Positions 1 to 6,098 of a DNA stretch of 14,594 bases are shown here, in pieces (within the stretch, counting starts at the first letter, position 1; the number at the start of each line of letters is the position of its first letter). The DNA lies in NCBI GenBank assembly GCA_050942695.1, contig JBMNNU010000056.1:1-14594 (forward strand). The letters run 5' to 3'. The notes beneath the pieces are model-generated. The model saw only the letters and a list, made by a program, of their open reading frames with translations. It was not told the origin of the DNA and made no database searches. A program made the translations under genes and the position numbers. The stretch is from JBMNNU01 sp050942695. GTDB taxonomy: Bacteria > Chloroflexota > UBA6077.

Positions 1-1
1 A

Positions 2-115
2 CTCCGTTAGTGCCATCCTGTACTCGTCGGCCATCCCGTCTCGTCTCCTATCGATGATCTTGGCAATCTCGATGAAGACCACAGGGTGGCCGTCTCTGTC
101 AACCTCTCCCGCCTT
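2..115 (-). other. Possible minus-strand coding remnant at left edge
   Basis: Read on the minus strand, an open frame follows a TAA at 118-116 and runs off the left edge (about 38 codons). Most codons end in G or C and the middle reads HPVVFIEIAKIIDRRRDG, which resembles real protein more than noise. No convincing start with a ribosome binding site is visible and the piece is too short to assign. It could be the start of a divergent gene, a relic, or chance. The rest of 1-204 shows no gene and no reliable promoter. Confidence 0.2.
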
Positions 116-189
116 TTACACCACTTCCCGGGATACTACCAGCCGCTACGCCAACACTAGGAGAGCCAAAACGTGCCGATTCTATTAAG

Positions 190-201
190 AAGGCGGTGAT
201 C
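190..201 (+). promoter_or_regulatory. Extended Shine-Dalgarno for the TTG-start peptide
   Basis: AAGGCGGTGATC matches the anti-Shine-Dalgarno complement AAGGAGGTGATC at 11 of 12 bases. Its GGCGG core lies 8 nt before the TTG at 205. So strong a site before a rare start codon is the main evidence that the following small ORF is translated, and well. Confidence 0.75.
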
Positions 202-204
202 TGA

Positions 205-375
205 TTGAAAAATTACAAGCGACCCAAGGTAACCATGGTGGAGCTGCGGATCGAGGAGGCTGTGCTGGGTACATGCAAGAGTGGGTGGATTCCCTACGCC
301 GTTGCTCAGTACATCCCTCACTCCGGCGGCGGCTGCTATTTCGGAGCCATTGCTTGCAGAGTTAACGGTTCCTAG
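205..375 (+). CDS. Putative RiPP precursor peptide (YxxP leader, Cys/Gly-rich core)
   Basis: A 56-residue peptide with a TTG start and an almost perfect Shine-Dalgarno. Residues 2-21 read as a leader: KNYKRPKV contains YxxP (Y4, P7) followed by a hydrophobic/acidic stretch ending EEAVLG. YxxP followed by a hydrophobic residue is the signature bound by the PqqD-like B1 protein in lasso-peptide systems, and a PqqD-like gene lies in this locus. TCKSG (23-27) marks the likely leader/core junction. The rest has C44 and C51 besides C24, a GGG run (41-43), aromatic residues (W28, Y31, Y36, Y45, F46) and ends in NGS with a C-terminal Ser. No Asp or Glu occurs after E18, so a lasso-type macrolactam is unlikely. 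The HprK-like kinase gene follows after 124 bp. The precursor role is inferred from size, leader motif and neighbours. Mature structure and activity are unknown. Confidence 0.75.
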   Translation: MKNYKRPKVTMVELRIEEAVLGTCKSGWIPYAVAQYIPHSGGGCYFGAIACRVNGS

Positions 376-486
376 GCAAGTCGCGCCTGTTGCCCTCGCA
401 TGTACTGCTAAAAGAATCAACAAGAGCTACCTCGCCGTCACGCCGTTTGCGAGCAGCGTGATGGAATCTAGTGATGCTCTCCTAAG

Positions 487-492
487 AAGGAG
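487..492 (+). promoter_or_regulatory. Shine-Dalgarno deciding the kinase start at 500
   Basis: AAGGAG lies 7 nt before ATG 500. Other in-frame candidates (GTG 281, inside the precursor gene; GTG 458/ATG 461) lack a comparable site. This favours a 320-residue kinase that does not overlap the precursor. Confidence 0.6.
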
Positions 493-499
493 CGGATTG

Positions 500-1462
500 A
501 TGTCCTCTGTCTCCGGCTTCGCAAACTGCGGCTCGACTGGCATCGCTAACTGTATACTGCCGAGTGCCAAGCTCCAGATCGCCGATCTGGGGCTGGAGCT
601 CCTTACCGGCGACAACCTGGATGGAGTGGAGATCTACAGCACGCACGTCCCATTCTTGGTGGAAAACGGGCCGTCGGACAGCCTGCTGCGTACCCATCTC
701 CTACCGCTGCCGGAGGTGGAGTTGGGGGAGCAGCTCTTTCTTTCCGGCGGGCTCTGGAGCCTCTATCGCAACAACGATGAGTTTACACTCCTGTTCACCT
801 CTCCCAGAACAGGACCTCGCCCCTACCGAGTGGCCATATTCAACGAGGACTTCACTATGGGGGACCTCTACGTGCCGCCTACCGACGTAGGGGTGAAATA
901 TGGTGTGCCGGAGTTGGGGTCAGGGGCGGTCGTCGTGGACCCCCTGCTCCCTCCCATCGACGAGTTGATCCTCATCAACCTGCTCAGTCGGGGGCGAGGG
1001 CTTTACCTCCATGGCTGCGGGATCAGCGATGGGGAGCGGTCGGTAGCCTTCTGTGGGGTTTCGGGCGCAGGCAAGAGCACCCTAGCCCGCCTCTGGCAGC
1101 AACACCCCGTAACGATTTTGAGCGACGACCGGATTGTCGTGCGGCCGATGGGGTCTAGTTTCTGGGCCTGGGGAACCCCCTGGCACGGGGATGCTCTGGT
1201 GGCCGCACCTTCAGGAGCGCCTCTCCAGAAGCTGTTCATAATCGAGCACTCGCCGGAGAACTACATCCGCCCGCTCTCCCACTCCGAGGCTGCGCTGAAG
1301 CTGTTGGTGCGCTGTTTTCCTACCTTTTACGATGCCGCAGGTATGGAGTTTACCCTGGGGTTGATCTACCAATTGTGCAAAACGGTCCCATGTGCGGAGT
1401 TGGGTTTCGCCCCAGATGAGCGGGTGGTGGATCTGGTGCTGCGCGATGCGCTGGGTCACTAA
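500..1462 (+). CDS. HprK-like serine kinase (first copy)
   Basis: A P-loop protein of the HPr kinase-related type, 320 residues from ATG 500. The Walker A motif GVSGAGKST is at residues 186-194. A HG pair (H171) lies shortly before it, as in HprK catalytic domains, and LSDDR follows at about 208-211. The GTPWHG motif after it is common in HprK-related proteins of RiPP and polysaccharide clusters. The first 150 residues are poorly conserved, as is usual for these. HprK homologues in paeninodin-type lasso clusters phosphorylate the C-terminal Ser of the precursor. The peptide encoded just upstream ends in Ser, so it is the natural candidate substrate (inference). The frame stays open to GTG 281, so a longer N-terminus cannot be excluded. 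The stop overlaps the next gene by 17 nt. Family assignment is fairly sure; substrate is not. Confidence 0.85.
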   Translation: MSSVSGFANCGSTGIANCILPSAKLQIADLGLELLTGDNLDGVEIYSTHVPFLVENGPSDSLLRTHLLPLPEVELGEQLFLSGGLWSLYRNNDEFTLLFTSPRTGPRPYRVAIFNEDFTMGDLYVPPTDVGVKYGVPELGSGAVVVDPLLPPIDELILINLLSRGRGLYLHGCGISDGERSVAFCGVSGAGKSTLARLWQQHPVTILSDDRIVVRPMGSSFWAWGTPWHGDALVAAPSGAPLQKLFIIEHSPENYIRPLSHSEAALKLLVRCFPTFYDAAGMEFTLGLIYQLCKTVPCAELGFAPDERVVDLVLRDALGH

Positions 1463-1877
1463 ACCTAGTCGCATCATAGATAGGCTGTTGAGGCGTCAAA
1501 GGCTCAACGAACACAGGTCCACCGAGGTGTTGCCCTGTTCCGCTACAGATTTTGATCTATTGGCGACCGATTTGATAGCGCACGGAGTCACCTTCCGGCT
1601 GCGAGTCTGGGGAGGCAGTATGTATCCCAGTATCTGTAACGGCGATCTCGTCCTGGTGGAACCGGTAGATGTTCGATCGCTGCGCCCTGGGGACGTGCTG
1701 TTCTACCGGCGGCGTGGGGGGCACCTGGCTCACCGACTGGTGGAGCTTCGTGAGGGCGGAAACGTTCTCATTACCAGGGGAGACGCTTTGGACTATCTCG
1801 ACCCGCCGGTAAAGCCGCAAGACGTCCTGGGGAGAGTGGTGGCCGTTGAACGTAGCAGCCGTAAGGCCTCCCCATGA
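1446..1877 (+). CDS. S26/S24-family signal-peptidase-like protein, Ser/His type
   Basis: A 143-residue protein from ATG 1446, which overlaps the kinase end. GGSMYPSI holds the signal peptidase box with the nucleophile at S58. GDLVLVEP and GDVLFYR follow. AHRL places H96 where bacterial LepB has the general-base Lys, so this is the Ser/His (SipW/ER-like) variant. RGDALDYLDPPV matches the conserved GD...D region. No transmembrane segment is visible, so the protein looks cytosolic or is tethered by a partner, unlike true type I signal peptidases. Similar small S24/S26 proteins occur beside PqqD, HprK-like kinase and nucleotidyltransferase genes. A role in trimming the precursor leader is plausible because the ABC exporter here has no peptidase domain, but this is inference. 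The next ATG overlaps its stop as ATGA. A longer start at 1392 is open but runs deep into the kinase gene. Confidence 0.8.
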   Translation: MRWVTKPSRIIDRLLRRQRLNEHRSTEVLPCSATDFDLLATDLIAHGVTFRLRVWGGSMYPSICNGDLVLVEPVDVRSLRPGDVLFYRRRGGHLAHRLVELREGGNVLITRGDALDYLDPPVKPQDVLGRVVAVERSSRKASP

Positions 1878-2932
1878 CGGCTGCTGTCACTATCCTGAAG
1901 CTTACCAAGCGCTTCCCGCGCTATGCAGGCTACCGCCAGCTTCTTCCGTGGAAACAGCGGGAAGAGGTGACGGCCCTGGATGATGTATCTCTGGATGTGG
2001 CTGAAGGGGAGCTCTTCGGATTGTTGGGGCCGAACGGTGCTGGCAAGACGACGTTGATGAAGATTCTCAGCACACTTGTTTTGCCCACATCTGGCCGGGC
2101 ACTCCTCTACGGCAAAGATGTCGTCGCATCAGAGGCGGAGGCGAGGAGCATGGTAGGCTTGATCTCTGCCGACGAGAGGAGCTTCTACTGGCGGCTGACG
2201 GGGAGGCAGAACCTGGAGTTCTTCGCCGCCCTCTACCAATTACCCGGACGAAAAGCGAGACGAAGGGTAGATGACCTGCTTGAGCTGCTGGGGATGGCCG
2301 ATGTTGCCGACCAGCGCTTCCACAGCTACTCCACAGGGATGCGACAGAAGATGGCCATCGCACGGGGTTTACTCTCGAACCCACGGGTGCTGCTGGTAGA
2401 TGAACCGACCCGCAGCCTTGATCCGCTAAGCGCCCAGGAGGTGCGCACCTTCTTGAAGGAAAAGGTAGCTAGCACCGGGTGCACCGTCCTGATGGCAACT
2501 CATCAGATGAGCGAGGCGGAGCAACTGTGCGATCGGGTGGCCGTTCTAAGGCGCGGTCGGCTAATCGCCTGCGGAACCGTTGCTGATCTCAAACAGGCTC
2601 TCGGACGCGACCGCTGCTATCTAGAGGTTGGATGTCTCGGCATCGAGAGCAGGCGCCAGTTAGCGCGGATTCCAGGCGTGGTCGATCTGCAGGCTACCAA
2701 CAGATCCGATGGTACGACTGCTCTGCATGTGGTGCTGGCGGACCGGCAGGCCGCATTGCCGAGCCTCCTTCGGGCTGTGGTCGCAGCAGGGGGCCAGATC
2801 TATAACTGCAATGTGCAGGAGCGGCCGCTAGAGGAGATCTTCGTGGAGATGGTCGGAGATGCCTCCGCTGGTGAGTACCAGGTGCTTTCGGAGCCTGCAG
2901 TGGTTGTGGAGGCTGGGGCTCTGTGTCGGTAG
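1874..2932 (+). CDS. ABC-2 type exporter, ATP-binding protein
   Basis: A 352-residue ATPase of the DrrA/NatA-like type. Walker A GPNGAGKTT is at 52-60, the signature region SYSTGMRQKM at 151-160, Walker B VLLVDEPT at 172-179 and the H-loop His in ATH at 210. All catalytic elements are intact. A segment of about 110 residues follows the ATPase domain, as in exporters of antibiotics and peptides. There is no Wzt-like sugar-binding domain, so a polysaccharide exporter is less likely. Translation is coupled on both sides: a 4-nt overlap with the peptidase gene and 10 nt with the permease gene. It probably powers export of the locus's peptide through the permease encoded next. Function as exporter ATPase is sure; cargo is inferred. 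Confidence 0.93.
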   Translation: MTAAVTILKLTKRFPRYAGYRQLLPWKQREEVTALDDVSLDVAEGELFGLLGPNGAGKTTLMKILSTLVLPTSGRALLYGKDVVASEAEARSMVGLISADERSFYWRLTGRQNLEFFAALYQLPGRKARRRVDDLLELLGMADVADQRFHSYSTGMRQKMAIARGLLSNPRVLLVDEPTRSLDPLSAQEVRTFLKEKVASTGCTVLMATHQMSEAEQLCDRVAVLRRGRLIACGTVADLKQALGRDRCYLEVGCLGIESRRQLARIPGVVDLQATNRSDGTTALHVVLADRQAALPSLLRAVVAAGGQIYNCNVQERPLEEIFVEMVGDASAGEYQVLSEPAVVVEAGALCR

Positions 2933-3726
2933 CGTGGGCTTTCGTCAAGCGAGACTTTTGCACCGCCGCCAGCTACAGAACATCGTTTGTTATGCAGCTC
3001 GCGGGCATCCTATTCCAGGTTGCGCTCTTCTACTTCGTTGCCCGGCTGTTTGGCGCGGCGATGAATCCCTCCATGCAGCGCTACGGTAACGACTACTTCG
3101 CCTTTCTGCTGATCGGTGTGGCTCTCTCCGACTACCTGGGTTTGAGTCTCAACACCTTCTCAGCGAGCATCCGGGAGGGGCAGGGCAATGGTACTCTAGA
3201 GTTGATGCTGTTATCGCCTACAGGGCTTCCGACGATTCTCGTGGCATCTTCTCTCTGGGTGTACATCTTTACATCGGTGCGGGTGATGCTCTACCTGGTT
3301 GCGGGCATCGTGCTTTTCGGCGTGCAGTTGGGGCCGGTCGATCCCCTGGCGGCGGGTATGGTGCTGCTCTCCTCCGTCGCCTGCTTCGCAGGCCTTGGTG
3401 TGATCTCGGCCAGCTTCGTGATCGTGCTGAAGAGGGGTGACCCGCTCCTCTGGGCTCTTGGCTCACTCTCCACTCTGTTGGCAGGGGTCTTCTATCCGGT
3501 GGAGGTGCTCCCCGAATGGCTGCAGGCGGGATCGCGACTGCTGCCGCTAACCTACTCGCTGGAGGCGATGCGGCTAGCGCTGATGCAGGGCTACTCGCTG
3601 CCCCAAATCTGGCCGGATGTTGGGATATTGATAGGTTTCTCAGTGGTTCTTCTCCCTCTAGGTTTCTGGTCGTTTCGTCTGGCCGTCCGTAAGGCAAAGG
3701 CAGATGGCAGTCTCACTCAGTTCTAA
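2923..3726 (+). CDS. ABC-2 type exporter, permease
   Basis: A 267-residue integral membrane protein with about six hydrophobic segments (roughly 23-44, 57-79, 109-132, 141-169, 174-193, 233-252). REGQGNGTLELMLLSP (84-99) and FYPVEVLPEW followed by PLTYSLEAMR are typical of ABC-2 permeases. It starts with GTG at 2923, 10 nt after a GGAGG (2908-2912), inside the end of the ATPase gene. It should form the transmembrane half of the exporter as a homodimer with the ATPase. No peptidase C39 domain is present, so any leader removal must be done by a separate enzyme. Cargo is unknown; the precursor peptide of the operon is the obvious candidate. Confidence 0.92.
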   Translation: MSVAWAFVKRDFCTAASYRTSFVMQLAGILFQVALFYFVARLFGAAMNPSMQRYGNDYFAFLLIGVALSDYLGLSLNTFSASIREGQGNGTLELMLLSPTGLPTILVASSLWVYIFTSVRVMLYLVAGIVLFGVQLGPVDPLAAGMVLLSSVACFAGLGVISASFVIVLKRGDPLLWALGSLSTLLAGVFYPVEVLPEWLQAGSRLLPLTYSLEAMRLALMQGYSLPQIWPDVGILIGFSVVLLPLGFWSFRLAVRKAKADGSLTQF

Positions 3727-3803
3727 TAAGTAGAGTGAATTGGCGTCGGATGTTTGTTCAGGGCATCGAGCAGGATGGGGGGAGTAAGAAAGGACATAAG
3801 GCG

Positions 3804-4775
3804 ATGAAAAAGAAGGAAATCGATCGAGAAAAAGTGACCGGCGGCATGCCAGAAGATAACGCGCTGAGGATCGGGCGCCGCAGTGTGATCAAAGTGGGGG
3901 TGGCAACGGCCATAGGGCTGGCGCTGGGGCCCAACTATGTGAAGCCCAGCATCGTTTCGGCAGTTGTGCGGGACTCCTACCTGCTTTCCGATCAGATGGC
4001 GCTTGGAACAGGCACCCCAACCAGCACGCGGCTCCGGCGCGTTCCAACTAACACCACTGAAACGGCAACCCCCACGGCCGAGGTTGGGTCTACAGCTACG
4101 CCCCAGGGTACACCCGGCCCATCTCAAGATGCATCAACACCATCACCAAGCAGCACCGCTGCAGTTAGCGATACCTCCACGCCAACTGAGGGGGCGAAAC
4201 CATCGCCGAGCAGCGATGCCACAGCGCAAAGCACCCCTACAGCTTCGCAATCCACGGCTACTCCGGCGGACGGCTCAACCAACGAGGGGCAGGGCTCACC
4301 TACGCAGGGCACAAATGAGCCCACGAAGAGCAGCGCAACCCCTGGCCAGAGTGAAAAACCTCAGGGCACAGCGGAACCGGCAGATAGCGCTGGTCCCACC
4401 GCCCAGAGCACTCCGGAGCCCACTCAGGGCAGCGCAGAGCCCTCTAAGAGCAGCACTGCTACAACACAGACCGAGGCAGCTCCCACCCAGGGTAGGACGG
4501 ATTCGACCCAAGGCGAAAGTGATGCTGCTCAGGGCGCATCCGCTCCATCGAGCGGCGAAACGAGCACAACGACGGGCAGCTCTGCTCCTGCTCAGAGCAC
4601 GACGAGCGCTTCACAAGGCACAACATCGTCGACCCAGAGTTCGCCCGCCCCGTCGCAGGGCAGCTCGACGTCTTCTGGCAGCTCTGCACCGTCGCCGAGC
4701 ACATCTTCTTCGAGCTCATCGCCTTCCACGACCGGCAGCGGCTCGGCGTCGCCTGGCGGCAACACCGACAAGTAA
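3804..4775 (+). CDS. Tat-like signal protein with Ser/Thr/Pro/Gln-rich tail
   Basis: A 323-residue protein from ATG 3804, preceded by AAGAAAGGA about 9 nt away. The frame is open upstream to GTG 3735. Residues 24-30 read GRRSVIK, a good twin-arginine motif, followed by a hydrophobic stretch VGVATAIGLALG. Then comes NYVKPSI (44-50), another Y-x-x-P element like that in the precursor peptide. From about residue 67 to the end the protein is nearly all Ser, Thr, Pro, Gln, Ala and Gly, with loose TQG/SQG and KSS units. It has no Cys and no visible LPxTG, lipobox or C-terminal membrane anchor. The tail resembles mucin-like, probably O-glycosylated surface linkers. I do not recognise a family for the whole protein. 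Its place between exporter and PqqD genes suggests a secreted part of the system, a scaffold or even an unusual substrate. The gene is real (fixed frame, 31 bp before the next gene), but the function is unknown. Confidence 0.75.
   Translation: MKKKEIDREKVTGGMPEDNALRIGRRSVIKVGVATAIGLALGPNYVKPSIVSAVVRDSYLLSDQMALGTGTPTSTRLRRVPTNTTETATPTAEVGSTATPQGTPGPSQDASTPSPSSTAAVSDTSTPTEGAKPSPSSDATAQSTPTASQSTATPADGSTNEGQGSPTQGTNEPTKSSATPGQSEKPQGTAEPADSAGPTAQSTPEPTQGSAEPSKSSTATTQTEAAPTQGRTDSTQGESDAAQGASAPSSGETSTTTGSSAPAQSTTSASQGTTSSTQSSPAPSQGSSTSSGSSAPSPSTSSSSSSPSTTGSGSASPGGNTDK
4008..4772 (+). repeat. Low-complexity Ser/Thr/Pro/Gln coding repeat
   Basis: The tail of the preceding protein is built from degenerate units. 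Examples are PTQG (several times), STQG, ASQG and PSQG, and pairs such as EPTKSS (about 4318) and EPSKSS (about 4438). At DNA level the units are imperfect, with CAGGGC and GAGCAGC recurring. The region also creates a long false open frame in another reading frame, rich in Arg, that runs into the PqqD gene. Confidence 0.7.
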
Positions 4776-4806
4776 CAGGGGCATATTCCCAAATGGAGGC
4801 AACGCT

Positions 4807-5094
4807 ATGGTGAAAACGCTTGTGACCGCCGCGAAGAAGCCTCTGCCAGTTCAGGCCAACCATCTCGTGGAGCGGGTCGTGGACGGCGAGCTTGTGCTCT
4901 ACGATCCGAAGCGCCAATGCGTGCACGCCCTCAACCCTACAGCCGCTTTCGTGTGGCGCAACTGCGATGGCCAACAAGGGGCTGAGGAGGTGATCAATAG
5001 CTTGGCCGACTACTATCCTGACAAGCTTACAGAGATAGAACGTGACGTTCGGGAGATCCTGGCGAGGTTTCTCGACGAGGGGTTGATCGGGTAA
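4807..5094 (+). CDS. PqqD-like RiPP recognition element protein
   Basis: A 95-residue stand-alone PqqD-family protein. The start ATG 4807 lies 7 nt after GGAGG (4795-4799), although the frame is open far upstream as a shadow of the Ser/Thr-rich gene. Family hallmarks are LVLYDPKRQCVHALNPTAAF (residues 30-49: a beta hairpin, then a helix beginning at LN), VW..CDG (49-55) and a C-terminal helical part ending FLDEGLIG. Proteins of this fold (PqqD, lasso B1) bind the leader of a precursor and hand it to modifying enzymes. The YxxP peptide at the operon head is the expected ligand (inference). Its stop overlaps the following ATG by one base (TAATG), so it is co-translated with the second kinase, a likely working partner. 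Confidence 0.9.
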   Translation: MVKTLVTAAKKPLPVQANHLVERVVDGELVLYDPKRQCVHALNPTAAFVWRNCDGQQGAEEVINSLADYYPDKLTEIERDVREILARFLDEGLIG

Positions 5095-6098
5095 TGGGAT
5101 ACCGAGGAAACGGCGCTGGAGGAGCCGACCGCAGAATAAACTTGGGTAAGGGTTACGGGCAGAGGCTCGGCGGCGGGGCCGTGGTGGGCCTTCTTTCCTT
5201 CAATGCGTGGGTAACTAGCAACAACCCCCAGATCATAAAAAAGCTGGCATCTCTGTACTCAGGGGCAACGGTACCGATACCACAACCTATGCCGGATTCG
5301 TTCGTCCCCTTCCGTGTTATGGAGCAACACAGCAACGGGAATAGTGCCGTTTACCGATTGTCGGAACGACACCATGAGATCGCTGTTCTCGACTCTCTTA
5401 ATGATGCAGTTGCACACCTGGAGTACCGGATCAATGCGGCGGCTGTAGTCAGCCTTGGCCAACACCTGTTGATCCATGCGGGGGTGGTTGCCTCGGATGG
5501 CGGGGGGATATTGCTCCCTGGCGCATCGGGTGCGGGTAAGTCCACCCTGGTGGCCTCCCTCTCCCTGTCGGGCTTCACATATCTTTCCGATGAGGTAGCA
5601 GTACTGGATCGACACTCCCTGGCTGCTTTGCCCTTCCAGAAGTCGATTTGCCTGAAGGAGGGGGGCTGGCAAGCCCTTACAACCGCCTTCGATCCTCCAC
5701 CGTCCACGCTCGACGCCAGGCGTGGAGACGGCGAGCTAGTGCGCTACCTCGCGGCACTGCGCCCCCATCCCGCGGAAGAGAGGCTACAGATTCGGCACAT
5801 ACTGCTGCCGGACTACCGGCAGGGATCGCGCGTAGGTTTGACGTCGATCTCTCGGGCCACCGCTCTGGCCGAGCTGGCCCGCCACTCGCTCAACCTCGCT
5901 CGCCATGGATGGTCTGGGGTAGATGCCCTGGTTGGCTTAGTCGAGGGAGCAGCCTGCTACAGATTTACCTACTGCAACCTGCGGGAGGCTGTAGCCACTA
6001 TCTCCACCCTGGTTGGGCGAGGACCTGAAACCCTGTCCACAACAGCTACGGCGCTCGGCGGCTCCATTGAAGCTGGTACGAGGTGCGGGGTGAGTTGA
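5094..6098 (+). CDS. HprK-like serine kinase (second copy)
   Basis: A 334-residue P-loop protein with Walker A GASGAGKST at residues 143-151. LLIHAG puts H128 before it, and YLSDEVAVL (163-171) follows, the usual order in HprK-like domains. The N-terminal 100 residues are variable. It differs clearly from the first kinase in this locus (other motif wording: HAG versus HGCG, SDEV versus SDDR, no GTPWHG), so it is not a recent duplicate. It may act on a different residue or substrate, or form a heteromeric enzyme. Translation is coupled to PqqD on one side and overlaps the nucleotidyltransferase gene by 16 nt on the other. This PqqD-kinase-nucleotidyltransferase trio recurs in phosphorylated lasso peptide clusters and in exopolysaccharide loci. 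Substrate is not shown by the sequence. Confidence 0.87.
   Translation: MGYRGNGAGGADRRINLGKGYGQRLGGGAVVGLLSFNAWVTSNNPQIIKKLASLYSGATVPIPQPMPDSFVPFRVMEQHSNGNSAVYRLSERHHEIAVLDSLNDAVAHLEYRINAAAVVSLGQHLLIHAGVVASDGGGILLPGASGAGKSTLVASLSLSGFTYLSDEVAVLDRHSLAALPFQKSICLKEGGWQALTTAFDPPPSTLDARRGDGELVRYLAALRPHPAEERLQIRHILLPDYRQGSRVGLTSISRATALAELARHSLNLARHGWSGVDALVGLVEGAACYRFTYCNLREAVATISTLVGRGPETLSTTATALGGSIEAGTRCGVS

Noticed and set aside
115..188. Possible sigma70 promoter (TTTACA 115-120, GATACT 132-137; TATTAA 183-188)
   Set aside because: Spacing is 11 bp for the first pair. The TATTAA would put the transcript start inside the Shine-Dalgarno.
375..394. Terminator/attenuator after the precursor
   Set aside because: The stem is only 5 bp (GGCAA/TTGCC) with a 10-nt loop and no U-run, so it is not convincing.
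281..499. Long N-terminal extension of the first kinase from GTG 281
   Set aside because: It would overlap most of the precursor gene in another frame, has no ribosome binding site, and ATG 500 has a good one. Kept only as an alternative.
1874..3726. Wzm/Wzt-type polysaccharide exporter
   Set aside because: The ATPase lacks a Wzt C-terminal sugar-binding domain and resembles DrrA/NatA. The genes sit in the peptide block, not the glycan block.
3964..4806. Long Arg-rich open frame running into the PqqD gene
   Set aside because: It is the shifted frame of the Ser/Thr/Pro-rich gene, with no domain signal. PqqD starts at ATG 4807 with its own GGAGG.
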